In this document: positions 23,637-32,467 of the stretch, piece by piece
How the letters are laid out: each line of letters opens with the position of its first letter
Position numbering within the stretch: position 1 is the first letter of the stretch
Source: Bradyrhizobium japonicum USDA 6
GTDB lineage: Bacteria > Pseudomonadota > Alphaproteobacteria > Rhizobiales > Xanthobacteraceae
Assembly (NCBI RefSeq): GCF_000284375.1
Contig: NC_017249.1
Location: 5,496,001-5,560,000, forward strand
Reading direction: 5' to 3'
Length of the DNA stretch: 64,000 nucleotides
Notes under the pieces: model-generated
What the model was told of the DNA's origin: nothing
The model's database searches: none
What the model saw: only the letters and a program-made list of their open reading frames with translations
Translations under genes and position numbers: made by a program

Positions 23637-23845
23637 GGCTCTCTGGGCTCCGGGCAACCGGTCAGGACAGAATCGACCGGCCATGACGGCCGCTCGGGAA
23701 AGCACTCACCCCCTCGCGAAAATCACTCAAAATCAAACGCTTAGAGCAATATTCGACGGCGGGGGCTGAAGTCGTTCGCCCTGACTCTCGGCTGAACTGA
23801 GGTCTTTTAGCACGGCATGGCGGGGGCGCCAGCGATTACGCCGCG

Positions 23846-24122
23846 TTACTTGGCGTCTTTTGCGGCAACGGATTGGCGGTCGCGCGCGGCGGCCAGTTCG
23901 GCTTCGATCTTGGCGCGCTGGTCCGGCGGGATGATCGCCTGATCACGATCCGGTGGCAGATCGTGCACCGGAAGGTAGGAGCCGGGCTCCCCTGGGGTGG
24001 GCCTGCGCGTCGGTGGGCGTATAGTCAGCCAGCTGACTCGAGCAGCCGGCCAAGGCAAGCGCCGCCATCAGCAGCGCGCCACAGAGCGGCAGCGACTTTT
24101 GCAGGTCCCTCAACGCCAACAC
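23846..24122 (-). pseudogene. Small lipoprotein gene with a frameshift
   Basis: From a GTG at 24122 (behind AGGGGA) the frame encodes a lipoprotein signal ending LMAALALAGC, then SSQLADYTPTDAQAHPR, and then meets a stop within about 20 codons. One base of shift restores a frame reading EPGSYLPVHDLPPDRDQAII to a stop at 23846. The two halves fit together as one protein of about 90 aa. The break lies at a run of four C on the plus strand (23989-23992); one base fewer would restore the gene. It is either a recent mutation or a sequencing error. Confidence 0.65.
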
Positions 24123-24375
24123 TTGGGAAATCCCCTACTCATCCCAACGCACGGCTGCCGGAGCTTAACCCGACAACCTGCCCAAGCTCAAACCATTGCT
24201 GCCCACAAATGGTACGAGCGAGAATACTTCCAAGGCCCACTGCGGAAGAGGTGCACGCTGATTGTGACAAAACCAAGGGGCTTTGTCGCAGTGCAGCACA
24301 TGTTGGAGCTTGTTTAACGCCAAACATGCGAGCTTCGCGGTGACGAATACGGAATGAATCGTTACTGTTCTGCTC

Positions 24376-26181
24376 ATGAGTAGCGCCACGACCGACACAC
24401 CCAGATCCGAAACGAAGTTCGATGCGGAAGCCTTCGCGATGAATGTCGCGCAGGCGATGGAGAGCGGCGGCAAGGCGCTCGCCGCGTATCTGAAGCCACG
24501 CGAGAGCGGCGAGGTGCAGGATCGCCCGCCGGCCGAACTGACGGAAGTGGTCAAGACCTTCACGTCGGTCGCCGAATACTGGCTGTCGGATACGTCCCGC
24601 GCGTCCGATCTGCAGACCAAGCTCGCCAAGGATTATCTCGACCTCTGGGGCTCGGCCGCGCGCCGCATGGCTGGCCAGGACGCTTCACCCGCGATTGCGC
24701 CCTCGCCGCGCGACAAGCGCTTTGCCGATCCGGAATGGAAGTCGAACCAGTTTTTCGATTTCGTGATGCAGCTCTATCTGCTCACAGCCAAATGGGCGCA
24801 AGAGCTGGTGCACGACGCCGAGCTCGATCCGCAGACCCGCCGCAAGGCGGAGTTCTACGTCCAGCAGGTCACCAATGCGATCTCGCCGTCAAACTTCGTG
24901 CTGACCAATCCGGAAGTGCTGCGCGAGACGGTGGCGAGCAGCGGCGGGAATCTGGCGCGCGGCCTGAAGATGCTGGCCGAGGACATCGCGGCCGGCAAGG
25001 GCATGCTGAAGATCCGCCAGTCCAATCCGGATAATCTCGTCGTCGGCGTCAACATGGCGACGACGCCGGGCAAGGTGATCTACCAGAACGAGATGATGCA
25101 GCTGATCCAGTATTCGCCGACCACGGAGAACGTGCTGCGCACGCCGCTCCTGATCGTGCCGCCCTGGATCAACAAGTTCTACATCCTCGATCTCAAGCCG
25201 GAGAAATCCTACATCAAGTGGTGCGTCGACCAGGGCATCACCGTGTTCGTGATCTCATGGGTCAATCCCGACAAGCGGCTCGGCAACAAGAGCTGGGAAG
25301 ACTACATGAAGGAAGGCCCGCTCACGGCGATGGACGTGATCGAGAAGGTCACCGGCGAGTTGAAGGTGCACACCGCCGGCTATTGCGTCGGCGGCACCAT
25401 GCTCGCGACCACGCTGGCCTGGCTGGCCGAGAAGCGCCGCCAGCGCGTGGCGTCGGCGACGTTCTTCGCGGCGCAGGTCGACTTCACCCATGCCGGCGAT
25501 CTCCTGGTGTTCGTCGACGAGGATCAGATCGCGGCCCTCGAGCAGGACATGAAGGCGGCCGGCGTGCTCGAAGGCTCGAAGATGGCTATGGCCTTCAACA
25601 TGCTGCGCTCCAACGATCTGATCTGGTCCTATGTCGTCAGCAACTATCTGAAGGGCCAGCAGCCGAGCGCGTTCGACCTCTTGCACTGGAACTCGGATGC
25701 GACGCGCATGACCGCGTCGAACCATTCCTATTACCTGCGCAATTGCTACCTGGAGAACCGGCTCTCCACCGGCACGATGGTGCTCGACAACACGCTGCTC
25801 GACCTCTCCAAGGTCAAGGTGCCGGTCTACAACCTCGCCACCCGCGAGGACCACATCGCGCCGGCGGAATCGGTGCTGTACGGCTCGCAGTTCTTCGGCG
25901 GCCCGGTGAAATACGTCCTGTCCGGCTCGGGCCACATCGCCGGCGTGGTCAACCCACCCGCCTCGAACAAGTACCAGTACTGGACCAACGACAACGTCAA
26001 GGACGTCAACGTCGCCGAGTGGATGAAGGGCGCAGTGGAGCACAAGGGCTCGTGGTGGCCGGACTGGCGCGAATGGCTGGGCGGGCTCGATCCCGAGGAA
26101 GTCCCGGCGCGCGTGGTCGGCAGCGAGGCCCTGCCCCCGATCGAGGACGCGCCCGGCAGCTATGTCAGGGTTCGCGCCTAG
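24376..26181 (+). CDS. phaC: Class I poly(3-hydroxyalkanoate) synthase
   Basis: 601 aa, normal for class I PhaC. It polymerises (R)-3-hydroxyacyl-CoA into storage polyester granules. The lipase-box-like motif GYCVGG holds Cys337; the other triad residues are Asp492 in ATREDHIAP and His520 in SGSGHIAGVVNPP. The N-terminal 200 residues carry the oligomerisation region of the family (PhaC_N). No phaA, phaB or phaR is nearby, as usual for Bradyrhizobium, which scatters these genes. The gene has a weak ribosome site. Confidence 0.96.
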   Translation: MSSATTDTPRSETKFDAEAFAMNVAQAMESGGKALAAYLKPRESGEVQDRPPAELTEVVKTFTSVAEYWLSDTSRASDLQTKLAKDYLDLWGSAARRMAGQDASPAIAPSPRDKRFADPEWKSNQFFDFVMQLYLLTAKWAQELVHDAELDPQTRRKAEFYVQQVTNAISPSNFVLTNPEVLRETVASSGGNLARGLKMLAEDIAAGKGMLKIRQSNPDNLVVGVNMATTPGKVIYQNEMMQLIQYSPTTENVLRTPLLIVPPWINKFYILDLKPEKSYIKWCVDQGITVFVISWVNPDKRLGNKSWEDYMKEGPLTAMDVIEKVTGELKVHTAGYCVGGTMLATTLAWLAEKRRQRVASATFFAAQVDFTHAGDLLVFVDEDQIAALEQDMKAAGVLEGSKMAMAFNMLRSNDLIWSYVVSNYLKGQQPSAFDLLHWNSDATRMTASNHSYYLRNCYLENRLSTGTMVLDNTLLDLSKVKVPVYNLATREDHIAPAESVLYGSQFFGGPVKYVLSGSGHIAGVVNPPASNKYQYWTNDNVKDVNVAEWMKGAVEHKGSWWPDWREWLGGLDPEEVPARVVGSEALPPIEDAPGSYVRVRA

Positions 26182-26219
26182 CGGGATTTCTTTGCGCATG
26201 GCGCAATCCTGCGTGCTTG

Positions 26220-26225
26220 TATAAT
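26220..26225 (+). promoter_or_regulatory. Consensus -10 element before the MAPEG gene
   Basis: TATAAT lies 39 bases before the ATG at 26264, in the 82-base gap after phaC. The hexamer at ideal -35 spacing is poor, so the promoter would depend on the strong -10. Confidence 0.4.
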
Positions 26226-26263
26226 CTCGCGTTCGACACAGCGACGACAGAGGGGACCGGGTT

Positions 26264-26662
26264 ATGACGCGCGAATTGTTCTGGCTGACACTGACGGTGA
26301 TCCTGACCGGAATCCTCTGGATTCCCTACACCATCAACCGTTGCCAGGTTCGAGGTCTCAGTGGCGCACTGGCCAATCCCTCGCGCACCGACAAGCCGCA
26401 GTCGGAGTGGGCGAACCGCCTGATGTTCGCCCATGACAACGCGGTCGAGAACCTCGTGCTCTTCGCGCCGCTGGTGCTGATCCTGAACGCGATCGACTAT
26501 TCCTCGAAATGGACCGTGCTCGCCTGCGCAGTGTATTTCTGGTCGCGCGTCGCGCATCTGATCGTCTACGCGCTCGGCATCCCGGTGTTCCGCACGCTGG
26601 CCTTCACCGTCGGCTTCCTCGCCCAGGCCGTGCTGGCGCTGGCGATCTTCAAGGTGTTTTGA
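26264..26662 (+). CDS. MAPEG-family membrane protein
   Basis: 132 aa with four hydrophobic helices at roughly residues 5-22, 58-80, 84-105 and 110-130. The family signature is the second segment, NRLMFAHDNAVENLVLFAPLVLILNAI, where the charged HDNAVEN sequence lies at the helix start. Eukaryotic members are membrane glutathione transferases; bacterial ones are mostly uncharacterised. The ATG has GAGGGGACC upstream. It stands alone between phaC and a small secreted protein. Confidence 0.85.
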   Translation: MTRELFWLTLTVILTGILWIPYTINRCQVRGLSGALANPSRTDKPQSEWANRLMFAHDNAVENLVLFAPLVLILNAIDYSSKWTVLACAVYFWSRVAHLIVYALGIPVFRTLAFTVGFLAQAVLALAIFKVF

Positions 26663-26745
26663 AATCGCAGCGACCAGGGTCGCTGGACGCTGCTGCGATC
26701 CAACGGTACCCTCGCACGGTAACAACCGAAGCGGGGGAAAACCCG

Positions 26746-27096
26746 ATGCGGATTCTTGTTCCAGTCCTCGCGGCGCTCGCGCTCGCCGGATCGTGTCGCG
26801 AGGCCGGCGCGCAGGCGCCATGTCCTGAACTGCCACGCCTGCGCAGCGAGGCTGTCGAGGCCTCAAAACCGACGGCACGCGCCTTGATGTCGGACCGCTG
26901 CGACGCCTACATCCGGGCCTCGCGCGCCTGGAGCGCCGTGGTCGATTATGCGAACGACCATCGGGACGTCTGCGAAATCTCCGACCACTTGCTCGGCGAC
27001 CTCGAGACATATCGCCGCGAAGCCGCGGCGGCCCGCAACAATGTTTGCGCCGGTCGCCCTGTTCGACCGTTTCCAGCCGACATTATTTCGCAGTGA
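26746..27096 (+). CDS. Secreted Cys-containing hypothetical protein
   Basis: 116 aa; start at 26746 behind GCGGGGGAA. A signal peptide MRILVPVLAALALAGS precedes CREAGAQA, so cleavage is likely at AQA-PC; a lipobox reading of AGSC is possible but imperfect. The mature part contains four Cys (PCPEL, DRCDAY, DVCEI, NNVCAG), enough for two disulfides in the periplasm, and is otherwise helical. No family is recognised. Confidence 0.6.
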   Translation: MRILVPVLAALALAGSCREAGAQAPCPELPRLRSEAVEASKPTARALMSDRCDAYIRASRAWSAVVDYANDHRDVCEISDHLLGDLETYRREAAAARNNVCAGRPVRPFPADIISQ

Positions 27097-27188
27097 GTGC
27101 AGTGAGTGACGGCGCGTTGCGCCAGGCCCCGGCCTGCAGCGCATCGCTCTGAAGAAGCGTTGCGCTGCGCCTGGGGCACGAGGCTGCC

Positions 27189-27338
27189 CTACTCCTCCGG
27201 CAGCCCCAGCATCAGCCGCATGTTCTGCACGGCCGCACCCGAGGCGCCCTTGCCGAGATTGTCGTGTCGACGGCGCTTTCGCCCAGTCTGCATAGGCCAG
27301 GCGTTGCCCCGGTAGAATTGCAGCGTCTCTTCGTCCAC
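27189..27338 (-). pseudogene. Chimeric remnant: methyltransferase start joined to argC tail
   Basis: A 49-codon frame opens at a GTG with GAGGTGATACG upstream. The first dozen codons (VDEETLQFYRGNA) resemble the N-terminus of class I SAM-dependent methyltransferases; a +1 reading then gives AYADWAKAPSTR, which would continue that match. The last 25 codons read [20 protein letters not shown] then LPEE and stop. That is the same ending as the argC paralogue at 28547, with the DNA about 90% alike. The piece is thus a join of two gene ends left by a deletion or recombination. It is probably not functional. Confidence 0.6.
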
Positions 27339-27352
27339 CGTATCACCTCACA

Positions 27353-28399
27353 TCACGGGAACAGCGCGATCTGCTCCAGCCCTGCCGTCTCGGGCAGCCC
27401 GAACATCAGGTTCATGTTCTGGATCGCCTGCCCGGCCGAGCCCTTCACCAGATTATCGAGCGTGGAAATGACGATCGCACGGTTCTTGATGCGATCAGCC
27501 ATGACACCGATCTGCACATGGTTGGAACCACGGACATTCTGCGTTTGCGGCAGCACGCCCTTCCTGGCGACATGCACGAAGGGTTCGTTGGCATAGGCCT
27601 TCTCGAGCGCCGCCCGCAAATCGTCCGGCGTTGCGCCGTTGAGTTTTACATAGGACGTGCAGAGTTCGCCGCGCGCCATCGGGATCAGATGCGGCGTAAA
27701 ATTCACCGTCACCGCAGAACCGGCGGCAACGCCGATCTCCTGCTCGATCTCGGGCGCGTGCCGGTGGGTGCCGACCGAATAGGGCGAGAGCCCCTCGCCC
27801 GCCTCGCTGAACAACGTGTTCTGCTTCAGCCCGCGCCCGGCGCCGGTGAGACCGGATTTTGCGTCGATGACGATGTCGTCAACGTCGGTCAGCTTGGCTT
27901 TCGCAAGCGGCACCAATGCAAGCAGCACCGCCGTAGGATAGCAGCCCGGACAGGCGACGAGCCGTGCGGACGTGATCTGCTCGCGGTAGAACTCGGTCAG
28001 GCCATAGACCGCCTCGCCCTGCAATTCGAGCGCCCGGTGCTCATGGCCGTACCATTGCGCATAAGTGTCCTTGTCGCGCAGCCGGAAATCGGCGGACATG
28101 TCGAGGACCTTGATCTTGGCATTGGCCTTCAGGACCGCGGCGATGATCTCCTGCGTCGTGCCATGCGGCAACCCGCAGAAAACAGCGTCGAGCGTGCTCC
28201 AGTCGACCTTCTCCCATTCCACGAGTTTCGGCAGGTCCAGCATGAAGAAATGCGGAAACACGTCGCTCATGGCCTTGCCGGCATGGGTATTGGCAGTGAG
28301 CGCGGTGATCTCCGCATTCGGATGCCGCGCCAACAGGCGCACCGCGTCGGCTCCGGTGTAACCGGAGGCACCGAGAATGCCGATCTTCTTCGTGCTCAT
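27353..28399 (-). CDS. argC: N-acetyl-gamma-glutamyl-phosphate reductase, long type
   Basis: 348 aa. NADPH-dependent third step of arginine synthesis. The start ATG at 28399 has AAGGAAC eight bases upstream; a GTG one codon before is worse. The NADP site is IGILGASGYTGADAVRLL, and the active Cys is in VACPGCYPTAVLLAL. KSGLTGAGRG and HRHAPEIEQEI are typical of the common ArgC type. It lies 147 bases downstream of the second, shorter argC on the same strand. Confidence 0.95.
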   Translation of the reverse strand: MSTKKIGILGASGYTGADAVRLLARHPNAEITALTANTHAGKAMSDVFPHFFMLDLPKLVEWEKVDWSTLDAVFCGLPHGTTQEIIAAVLKANAKIKVLDMSADFRLRDKDTYAQWYGHEHRALELQGEAVYGLTEFYREQITSARLVACPGCYPTAVLLALVPLAKAKLTDVDDIVIDAKSGLTGAGRGLKQNTLFSEAGEGLSPYSVGTHRHAPEIEQEIGVAAGSAVTVNFTPHLIPMARGELCTSYVKLNGATPDDLRAALEKAYANEPFVHVARKGVLPQTQNVRGSNHVQIGVMADRIKNRAIVISTLDNLVKGSAGQAIQNMNLMFGLPETAGLEQIALFP

Positions 28400-28546
28400 C
28401 ACACGTTCCTTTCAGGCGAAATCGTTTGCTTGTCTTGTACGGCGCCGCAGCGGCGACGAAAGCCCGGCCGCGGCGCGTGCACCAGGTCTGCGACCGCGCG
28501 CGTGTCGCCGTCCACGGTGAACTCCCCCGCGTAAACGCTGGATCAG

Positions 28547-29524
28547 TTACTCCTCCGGCAATCCCAGCATGAGCCGCATGTTCTGCACGGCTGCGCCCGA
28601 GGCACCCTTGCCGAGATTGTCGAGCCGCGCGACCAGCACCGCTTGATGATACTTGTCGCTGGCGAAGACGTAGAGCTCGAGCATGTTGGTCTCGTTGAGC
28701 GCTTCCGGCTCGATCCGACCGCCCTTGGTCGCCTCGTTCTGGAGCGGCATCACCGAGACATGTTTCGAGCCGGCGTAACGCTTGGCCAGCGCGGCCTGAA
28801 GATCCGCGCCGCTGGGCTTGCCCGGCAGCGCGTCGAGCTGGAGCGGCACCGAGACCAGCATGCCCTGCCGGTAATTGCCGACCGAGGGAATGAAGATCGG
28901 CCGCCGCGTCAGGTTCGAGTAGAGCTGGAGCTCAGGCAGATGCTTGTGCTCGAAGCCGAGGCCGTAGAGCTCGAAGGACGGCGCGCTGCCGTCTTCGAAG
29001 CTCGCGATCATCGACTTGCCGCCGCCGGAATAGCCGCTCACCGCGTTGACGGTGACGGGATAATCGGGCGGCAACAGACCGGCATCGACGATCGGCCGCA
29101 GCAGCGCGATCGCGCCGGTCGGATAGCAGCCGGGATTGGAGACCTTCTTCGCGGCCCTGATCTTGCCGGCCTGGTCCGGCGTCAGCTCCGGAAAGCCGTA
29201 GGTCCAGTCGGGCGCGACCCGGTAGGCGGTGGAAGCGTCCAGCACCTTCGGCGCTGACGCGCCCATGCTGTCGACCAGCGCCACGGTTTCCTTCGCGGCA
29301 TCGTCAGGCAGGCAGAGGATCACGAGATCGACCTCCTCCATCAGCGCCTTCTTGGCCGCGGGATCCTTGCGCTTGTCGTCGGCGATCGTCTTCACGGTGA
29401 CGTCGCTCTGGAGCTTCAGCCGCTCGTTGATGCCGAGCCCGGTGGTGCCGGAGCCGCCGTCGACGAACACGGTGTTCTTGGCCGCGCCGGTGGTCGGGGC
29501 CTTGGTGGTTTCGGTGAGGCTCAT
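28547..29524 (-). CDS. argC: N-acetyl-gamma-glutamyl-phosphate reductase, short type
   Basis: 325 aa, of the second ArgC lineage, which lacks one segment of the long type. It has a 17-residue N-terminal extension ([17 protein letters not shown]) before [14 protein letters not shown], the cofactor site; the active Cys is in [15 protein letters not shown]. Its start overlaps the stop of the PaiB-like gene by four bases, so the two are translationally linked. Having both ArgC types side by side is unusual and suggests one serves arginine synthesis while the other has a changed role or is a transferred copy. Confidence 0.92.
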   Translation of the reverse strand: MSLTETTKAPTTGAAKNTVFVDGGSGTTGLGINERLKLQSDVTVKTIADDKRKDPAAKKALMEEVDLVILCLPDDAAKETVALVDSMGASAPKVLDASTAYRVAPDWTYGFPELTPDQAGKIRAAKKVSNPGCYPTGAIALLRPIVDAGLLPPDYPVTVNAVSGYSGGGKSMIASFEDGSAPSFELYGLGFEHKHLPELQLYSNLTRRPIFIPSVGNYRQGMLVSVPLQLDALPGKPSGADLQAALAKRYAGSKHVSVMPLQNEATKGGRIEPEALNETNMLELYVFASDKYHQAVLVARLDNLGKGASGAAVQNMRLMLGLPEE

Positions 29525-30189
29525 GGCGCGCTCCTTTCGAGCATGTTGGTTTCGTTCGCGAAGGCCTCCGGCCTCACGTCCTGCATCAATTGTGCAATCT
29601 CTCTGGCGTCGGCTGCGGGTTGCGCACCGAGCGCGTTGGCGATCGCGGTATAGTCGGCGTCCGATTTGTGCTGGTTGAGCTTGAAGCTGCCTTCGACCTC
29701 TTCAACCGTCATGACCAGGCCCACGATTCCCTTCTTCAACGCTTCCAGCCGGCCTGCCGTCATCTTCGCCGATGTCCACGGCGTTTTCGGCAACAGCCAG
29801 CTCTCGAACTTGTCGCTCAGCGTGTCGATCTGCACCGCCAGCTGATCGTCCGACAAGATGCGCACCGGCCCGCTCAGATGCACCGACTGGTAGAGCCAGG
29901 TCGGCACCTGATCCGGCGAGACGTACCAGTCGGGCGATACATAGGCATCGGGGCCGTTGACCGCGAGCAGCCAGGAGGTCGCGCCATCCGCAAGCTTTAG
30001 CAGCGGATTGTGACGGGCGACATGAAAGGCGGCCTGCGGCGTGCCGTCAGCGGCGTAAGTCAGGTAGAAAGGCAGCGGCGAGGCGACCGGCTTGTGGCCG
30101 TCGAAGGCGCACATCGTGCCGAAGCCGCGCTCCTCGGCGAATTTCAGGCTCGCGGCGCGGTCCTGCTTGAAAAAGGGTGGCGTGTACAT
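29521..30189 (-). CDS. FMN-binding PaiB-family protein
   Basis: 222 aa with the PaiB split-barrel flavin fold: [11 protein letters not shown] at the start, [27 protein letters not shown], then [14 protein letters not shown] segment [17 protein letters not shown], and [14 protein letters not shown] near the end. The last is the hallmark KxNQ(N/H)K stretch. PaiB proteins were named as negative regulators of proteases and sporulation in Bacillus, but most are likely flavin or heme-binding enzymes. It overlaps the short argC gene by four bases (ATGA). Confidence 0.88.
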   Translation of the reverse strand: MYTPPFFKQDRAASLKFAEERGFGTMCAFDGHKPVASPLPFYLTYAADGTPQAAFHVARHNPLLKLADGATSWLLAVNGPDAYVSPDWYVSPDQVPTWLYQSVHLSGPVRILSDDQLAVQIDTLSDKFESWLLPKTPWTSAKMTAGRLEALKKGIVGLVMTVEEVEGSFKLNQHKSDADYTAIANALGAQPAADAREIAQLMQDVRPEAFANETNMLERSAP

Positions 30190-30374
30190 CGTGGTCTCCT
30201 GCTGGCCTCCTCGGGGGGCCGCCGGATCAGATCGCGCTGACAGGAGAGAGAATGCCGCGGATCGGATCCAGCGGCAAAGACGATGATCTCAAACGCGATC
30301 GACCGCCCAAACCGCTAAAGAGCGGCGGCGGCGACGGGCGAACAGGATGGTCGCGGCGTTGATCATGGCGCGCG

Positions 30375-30403
30375 GCTATAAGGCCGGCGGGTTCCAGGGT
30401 CAA
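30375..30403 (-). promoter_or_regulatory. Candidate sigma-70 promoter for paiB-argC
   Basis: On the minus strand TTGACC (30403-30398) and TATAGC (30380-30375) are spaced by 17 bases. It would give a leader of about 180 bases before the PaiB-like start at 30189. Confidence 0.5.
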
Positions 30404-30420
30404 GTCCAAATCGATAGGGG

Positions 30421-30506
30421 CGTGACGGCTGCCGCACCACGTGACGGCAGGATGCCGCACCTCGCGACGGCAGGATGCCGCACGGTGACGGCACGATGCC
30501 GCACGG
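30421..30506. repeat. Tandem repeat, about four units of 21-23 bp
   Basis: Units have the core TGACGGCAGGATGCCGCAC. The first unit is shortened (GTGACGGCTGCCGCACCA), the second and third are nearly identical, and the fourth has one change (GCACGATGCC). Each unit holds the small palindrome GGCA-GGA-TGCC. It lies between the paiB promoter and the metallo-hydrolase gene. Spacers are absent, so this is not a CRISPR array. Confidence 0.7.
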
Positions 30507-30624
30507 ATGTCATCGGGTCGCAGAGGAATTTCCCTTAAGTATGGGGGTTCCCGAGAAAGGACCGGCGCGCCACAACCCCGCCGGTTCGCGCCTTTCGTTC
30601 GCAACCCAGCCCCAGGACATCGCC

Positions 30625-31626
30625 ATGACCGAGATCACTCGTCGCGCAACGCTAGCCGGCGCCGCCGCCTCGGCGCTCCTGCCCTTCGTGAAGACCTCGC
30701 CCGCGAGCGCCGCCGCGCCCCCGGCCGCGACCCAGAATGCGAGCTTCTACCGCTACAATGTCGGCACCCACCAGATCACCGTGGTCTGCGACGGCGTCGC
30801 GACCGTCAACCTGACGGACAATTATGCCGCCGGCGCCAACAAGGACGACATCAACAAGATCTTCGCCGAGAACCATCTGCCGACCGACAAGGTCACCCAC
30901 ACCTTCAATCCGGTCGTCGTCAACACCGGGCCGAAGCTCGTCGTGATCGATACCGGTCTCGGGCCCGACCAGTTCACGCAGACCAAGGGCAAGGTCGGCC
31001 AGTTCCACAACAACCTCGCGGCGGCCAGCATCGACCGCGCGGCAGTCGACACCGTCATCATCTCGCACTTCCACGGCGACCACATCAACGGCCTGCTCGC
31101 GGCCGAGAACAAGCCGGCCTTCCCCAACGCCGAGATCATGGTTCCGGCCGTGGAATGGAAGTTCTGGATGGATGACGGCGAGATGAGCAAGGGGACCGGC
31201 AATCCGATCCTTGAGAGCAACTTCAAGAATATCCGCCGCGTGTTCGATGCGCTCGGCCGCAAGGTCACGCAATACGAGTCCGGCAAGGAAGTCGCGCCCG
31301 GCATCACCTCGGTGGCGAGCCCGGGCCACACGCCGGGACACAACTCCTTCATCGTCGCGTCTGGCGCGGAAAAGGTACTTGTGCAGGTCGACATCACCGC
31401 AGGCGCAGCGTTCCTGTTCGTGAAGCACCCCGAATGGAACATCGCCTCCGACGTCGACAAGCCGCTGGCGCAAGAGACGCGGCGGAAACTCTACGACATG
31501 GCGATTGCCGAGAAGATGCCGATCCAGGCCTTCCATGCCGCCTTCCCCGGTCTCGTCCGCGTCGAGAAGGAGAAGGATGGTTCCGGCTATCGCTGGATTC
31601 CGTCGATCTGGAACGCCTCGCTATAG
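30625..31626 (+). CDS. Tat-exported MBL-fold metallo-hydrolase
   Basis: 333 aa. Twin-arginine signal TRRATLAGAAASALLPF with cleavage near SASAAAP-like residues (SPASAAA). The metal motif HFHGDH is at residues 148-153, and further ligands appear in SPGHTPGHNS and QVDITAG. It shares layout and several segments with the metallo-hydrolase at 13949-14920 (VVNTG, PNAEI/PNAQI, FWMDDGEM/FWTDEGKL), so they are distant paralogues. The Asp expected after the third His is shifted (VDITAG), as in the sub-family. Substrate unknown. Confidence 0.85.
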   Translation: MTEITRRATLAGAAASALLPFVKTSPASAAAPPAATQNASFYRYNVGTHQITVVCDGVATVNLTDNYAAGANKDDINKIFAENHLPTDKVTHTFNPVVVNTGPKLVVIDTGLGPDQFTQTKGKVGQFHNNLAAASIDRAAVDTVIISHFHGDHINGLLAAENKPAFPNAEIMVPAVEWKFWMDDGEMSKGTGNPILESNFKNIRRVFDALGRKVTQYESGKEVAPGITSVASPGHTPGHNSFIVASGAEKVLVQVDITAGAAFLFVKHPEWNIASDVDKPLAQETRRKLYDMAIAEKMPIQAFHAAFPGLVRVEKEKDGSGYRWIPSIWNASL

Positions 31627-31666
31627 GCTCTGCCGTGAGCGCTGACCGGGCGGCCGAGCAGCCCGG

Positions 31667-32197
31667 TCAGATCACGCTCCAGATCCATTCCAGGATCTTC
31701 GCGATCACGTCGCCGAACAGCAGCAGCACCGCGGACCAGACCAGCGCCGAGACGAAATTGGCGACCTGAAAACTCCAATAGGGCATCTCGAAAATGCCGG
31801 CTGCGAGTGGCACCGAGGCGCGCAAGGGGCCGAAGAAGCGGCCGATGAAGATGCTGGGCACGCCCCAGCTCCGCACGAAGGCTTCGCCCCTGGGCAGCAG
31901 TTCCGGATAGCGCGAGAGCGGCCACATCTGTGCGACCTGCTCCTTGTAGCGATAGCCGAACCAGTAGGAGACCCAGTCGCCGAGCGCGGCACCGATGCCG
32001 CCGGCGATCCAGACCGGATAGAAGCTGATGCCGCTTGCCCCGATCAGCGCGCCGATCGCAACCAGCGCCCCCCAGGCCGGGATCAGCAGCGAGATGAAGG
32101 CCAGCGACTCCCCGAAGGCGAGCAGGAACACGATCGGGGCCGCCCAAGCCTGGTGAGCGCGCACGAAATCGGCCAGTGCGTGCGCGTACTGCTCCAT
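31667..32197 (-). CDS. DedA-family inner-membrane protein
   Basis: 176 aa, with four or more hydrophobic segments. Family marks are VFLLAFGESLAFISLLIPAW near the start and GRFFGPLRASVPLAAGIFEMPYWSFQVANFVSALVW, which holds the G-R-F-x-G and Pro motifs of DedA (VTT-fold) proteins. DedA proteins are linked to lipid scrambling or undecaprenyl-phosphate recycling and membrane-potential maintenance. It is divergent from parE and convergent with the metallo-hydrolase. Confidence 0.88.
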   Translation of the reverse strand: MEQYAHALADFVRAHQAWAAPIVFLLAFGESLAFISLLIPAWGALVAIGALIGASGISFYPVWIAGGIGAALGDWVSYWFGYRYKEQVAQMWPLSRYPELLPRGEAFVRSWGVPSIFIGRFFGPLRASVPLAAGIFEMPYWSFQVANFVSALVWSAVLLLFGDVIAKILEWIWSVI

Positions 32198-32262
32198 TCC
32201 AGATTGCCTTCCCGCCCCGTCACGGTCCTGTCAGATAAAAGGACTGGTAAGCCAAGGACTTG

Positions 32263-32279
32263 TGTGACATCAAGTCACA
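32263..32279. promoter_or_regulatory. Palindrome TGTGAC-N5-GTCACA between dedA and parE
   Basis: Two perfect six-base arms with a five-base centre, 65 bases upstream of the DedA start. It resembles a CRP/FNR-type site (TGTGA-N6-TCACA) but with one base more between the half-sites. The rest of the 270-base gap shows no clear promoter. Confidence 0.4.
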
Positions 32280-32467
32280 AAGCCGGGCCTGAGCCGGGAC
32301 CAAGCGTCAAATTGCCGGGAATTGGTGGGCCTGCGGCGTAAAATCGCCGGGATTGGCTCCCACCCACACCCGCCCAGCGGACCTGCGGTGACCTCTGCAG
32401 GCCAGCCGTGGCATAGTCGGCTGAACCGATTCGCCGCCATCGCGGCCATCAAAGTGCATCAAAATAT

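Larger units (their letters stand above)
30190..30624. other. Long intergenic region with promoter and tandem repeat
   Basis: 435 bases between divergent genes. The paiB-side half holds a candidate promoter and possibly a long leader; the other half holds a 21-23 bp tandem repeat. Short frames cross it, but none looks coding. Confidence 0.5.

Noticed and set aside
30421-30506. Possible CRISPR array
   Set aside because: Units follow each other with no spacers, are only 21-23 bp, and no cas gene is in the window.
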